This document shows, piece by piece, positions 5,751-7,156 of a stretch of 7,156 nucleotides of DNA (position 1 is its first letter; every line of letters begins with the position of its first letter). The notes beneath the pieces were generated by a model. That model was not told the DNA's origin, did not search any database, and worked only from the letters and a program-made list of their open reading frames with translations. A program made the position numbers and the translations under genes. Location of the stretch: positions 1 to 7,156 of the forward strand of contig JAUZQA010000218.1 of the NCBI GenBank assembly GCA_030705665.1. The letters are read 5' to 3'. Source of the DNA: Bacillota bacterium. Its GTDB lineage: Bacteria > Bacillota > Bacilli > Bacillales_B > DSM-18226.

Positions 5751-5819
5751 TTTTTCCTGTAAAGGACAAAACCATTTACATAACAGCATCAGAATTTACT
5801 TGAAAAGAGGTCTTTAAAC

Positions 5820-7156
5820 ATGGATGAATCTAAAAAGATGACTTCATTAATTATGATATTCGGGGCAACAGGTGACTTGGCTAAACGGAAGTTGTTTCCT
5901 TCCCTATACCGTTTGTTTGATAAAGGTCGTTTATCAGATCAATTTGCCGTAGTAGGTGTTGCCCGCCGTCCCCTTTCCAATGAAGAATTTCAAAACTCAG
6001 TAAAAGACTCTGTTGTTTCTTCATTAGGAAAAGATGAAAAGATTGATGAATTTGCTTCCCATTTTTATTATCATTCACATGATGTGACTGATTCGAGTTC
6101 ATACCAAACTTTAAAAAAAATAGCCAATGACCTTGATGAACATTATGATCTGCAAGGAAACAGAATGTTTTATCTGGCAATGGCACCTGAGTTTTTTGGA
6201 ACAATTGCACTTCACTTAAAGTCTGATGGTTTAACAGACGTAAAAGGCTATAAAAGATTAGTGATTGAAAAGCCGTTCGGACATGATTTACCATCAGCAA
6301 AAAAATTAAATGAACAAATTAGAACCGCTTTTTCTGAAGAAGAGATTTATCGAATCGATCATTATCTTGGAAAAGAGATGGTTCGAAACATCGAAGTAAT
6401 TCGTTTTGCCAATGCCATTTTTGAACCGCTTTGGAATAACCGCTATATAGCCAATATTCAAATCACATCCAGTGAAACCCTTGGTGTCGAGGAGCGTGGA
6501 AGATATTATGAAAATAGCGGTGCTCTAAGGGATATGGTGCAAAACCATATGCTTCAAATGGTCGCACTCTTGGCTATGGAACCTCCAATCAGCTTAAAAA
6601 CGGAAGATGTCCGTTTAGAAAAAGTGCGGGTCTTCCGCTCCATTCGTAATATTCAAGGTGAAGAGGTAAATAATTATTTTGTTCGCGGCCAGTACGGTGA
6701 AGGGGTAGTTGAGAATGAAAAGATTCCTGCATACAGGGATGAACCAATGGTCGACAAAGAATCCAACACTGAAACTTTTGTTGCGGCAAAAATTATGATT
6801 GATAATTTCCGTTGGGCAGGCGTACCATTCTATATTCGTACAGGTAAAAGAATGGCAACAAAAACGACTAAAATTGTTGTCCAATTTAAAGATATTCCGA
6901 TGAATTTGTACTATCAGAGAGAGTTAAATCCAAATCTTCTTGTTATCCATATTCAGCCTGAAGAAGGCATAACGCTGCATCTTAATGCCAAAAAGGCAGG
7001 TGTACATCTGGATGCAAATGAAGAGAAGCTAAGCTTTGCCAATACAGGTGTTAACGCAATGAACACACCGGAAGGATATGAAAAACTCCTGTATGATTGT
7101 ATGCGCGGTGATGCAACCAACTTTACACACTGGGATGAAGTAGCCTACTCTTGGAA
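5820..7156 (+). CDS. zwf: glucose-6-phosphate 1-dehydrogenase, 3' end outside window
   Basis: The first 445 codons of the NADP-dependent enzyme that oxidises glucose 6-phosphate to 6-phosphogluconolactone, the entry step of the oxidative pentose phosphate pathway and a main NADPH source. Visible features are the dinucleotide-binding FGATGDLAKRK (14-24), EKPFG (150-154), the substrate-binding signature RIDHYLGKE (178-186), and the catalytic-base His H243 in QNHMLQ. FRWAGVPFYIRTGKRM follows in the second domain. The frame is open to the last base with no stop, and about 45 residues of the usual 489 or so should lie beyond the window. The ATG at 5820 follows AAAGAGGT at good spacing. A second in-frame ATG (Met 7) has no comparable site. 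It is divergent from rnz, as in B. subtilis. All key residues are present, so it should be functional. Confidence 0.97.
   Translation, partial: MDESKKMTSLIMIFGATGDLAKRKLFPSLYRLFDKGRLSDQFAVVGVARRPLSNEEFQNSVKDSVVSSLGKDEKIDEFASHFYYHSHDVTDSSSYQTLKKIANDLDEHYDLQGNRMFYLAMAPEFFGTIALHLKSDGLTDVKGYKRLVIEKPFGHDLPSAKKLNEQIRTAFSEEEIYRIDHYLGKEMVRNIEVIRFANAIFEPLWNNRYIANIQITSSETLGVEERGRYYENSGALRDMVQNHMLQMVALLAMEPPISLKTEDVRLEKVRVFRSIRNIQGEEVNNYFVRGQYGEGVVENEKIPAYRDEPMVDKESNTETFVAAKIMIDNFRWAGVPFYIRTGKRMATKTTKIVVQFKDIPMNLYYQRELNPNLLVIHIQPEEGITLHLNAKKAGVHLDANEEKLSFANTGVNAMNTPEGYEKLLYDCMRGDATNFTHWDEVAYSW

Noticed and set aside
5881..6300. 139-codon minus-strand open frame inside zwf
   Set aside because: It lies antisense to the intact glucose-6-phosphate dehydrogenase frame, with a low-complexity His/Gln/Leu composition and no start signal.
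6589..6884. Two overlapping minus-strand open frames inside zwf
   Set aside because: They are shadows of the zwf coding frame, which runs without interruption to the window end.

Overview
The window looks like a low-GC Gram-positive chromosome from the Bacillaceae (Bacillus or a close relative). Evidence for this is the AT-rich composition, strong Shine-Dalgarno sites, GTG starts, a CGAAC...GTTCG-type LexA box, and genes that match a Bacillus subtilis neighbourhood I recall: yqkD/yqkB, yqjX/yqjW, yqzH, yqjQ, proI, rnz and zwf. No mobile element, CRISPR array, tRNA or rRNA was seen. It reads as an ordinary core-genome segment holding one SOS-type translesion polymerase cassette.

Positions 1-760: the 3' end of an alpha/beta hydrolase (+) converges on a small HesB-like protein (-), and the two share a bidirectional terminator. 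Positions 757-2544: a minus-strand unit runs from a Y-family DNA polymerase (UvrX/YqjW type), through a YolD-like protein, towards the HesB-like gene. Two LexA-like boxes surround the polymerase's -10 element. Positions 2540-2785: yqzH, a short acidic protein of unknown function, is transcribed divergently from the polymerase and ends at a terminator shared with the next gene. Positions 2778-3690: a short-chain dehydrogenase (YqjQ-like, -). Positions 3729-4627: proI, pyrroline-5-carboxylate reductase (+), with a strong sigma-A-type promoter and a very short leader. Positions 4639-5656: a hairpin, then rnz, the tRNA 3'-processing endonuclease (-). Positions 5722-7156: zwf, glucose-6-phosphate dehydrogenase (+), divergent from rnz and cut off by the window end about 45 codons before its expected stop.

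The genes cover separate jobs: damage-tolerant DNA synthesis, proline synthesis, tRNA maturation, and NADPH supply through the pentose phosphate pathway. Only the polymerase/YolD pair, and perhaps divergent yqzH, forms a likely functional module. ProI and Zwf are linked metabolically because ProI consumes NAD(P)H, but their promoters are separate. Compared with the B. subtilis order as I remember it, several genes are absent (yqjL, namA and yqjN between rnz and proI; yqjP between proI and yqjQ), so the arrangement is more compact. I did not find a convincing undescribed system. The best items for a second look are the double LexA site, yqzH, the SD-led 12-codon ORF before yqjQ, and the T-box-less proI leader.
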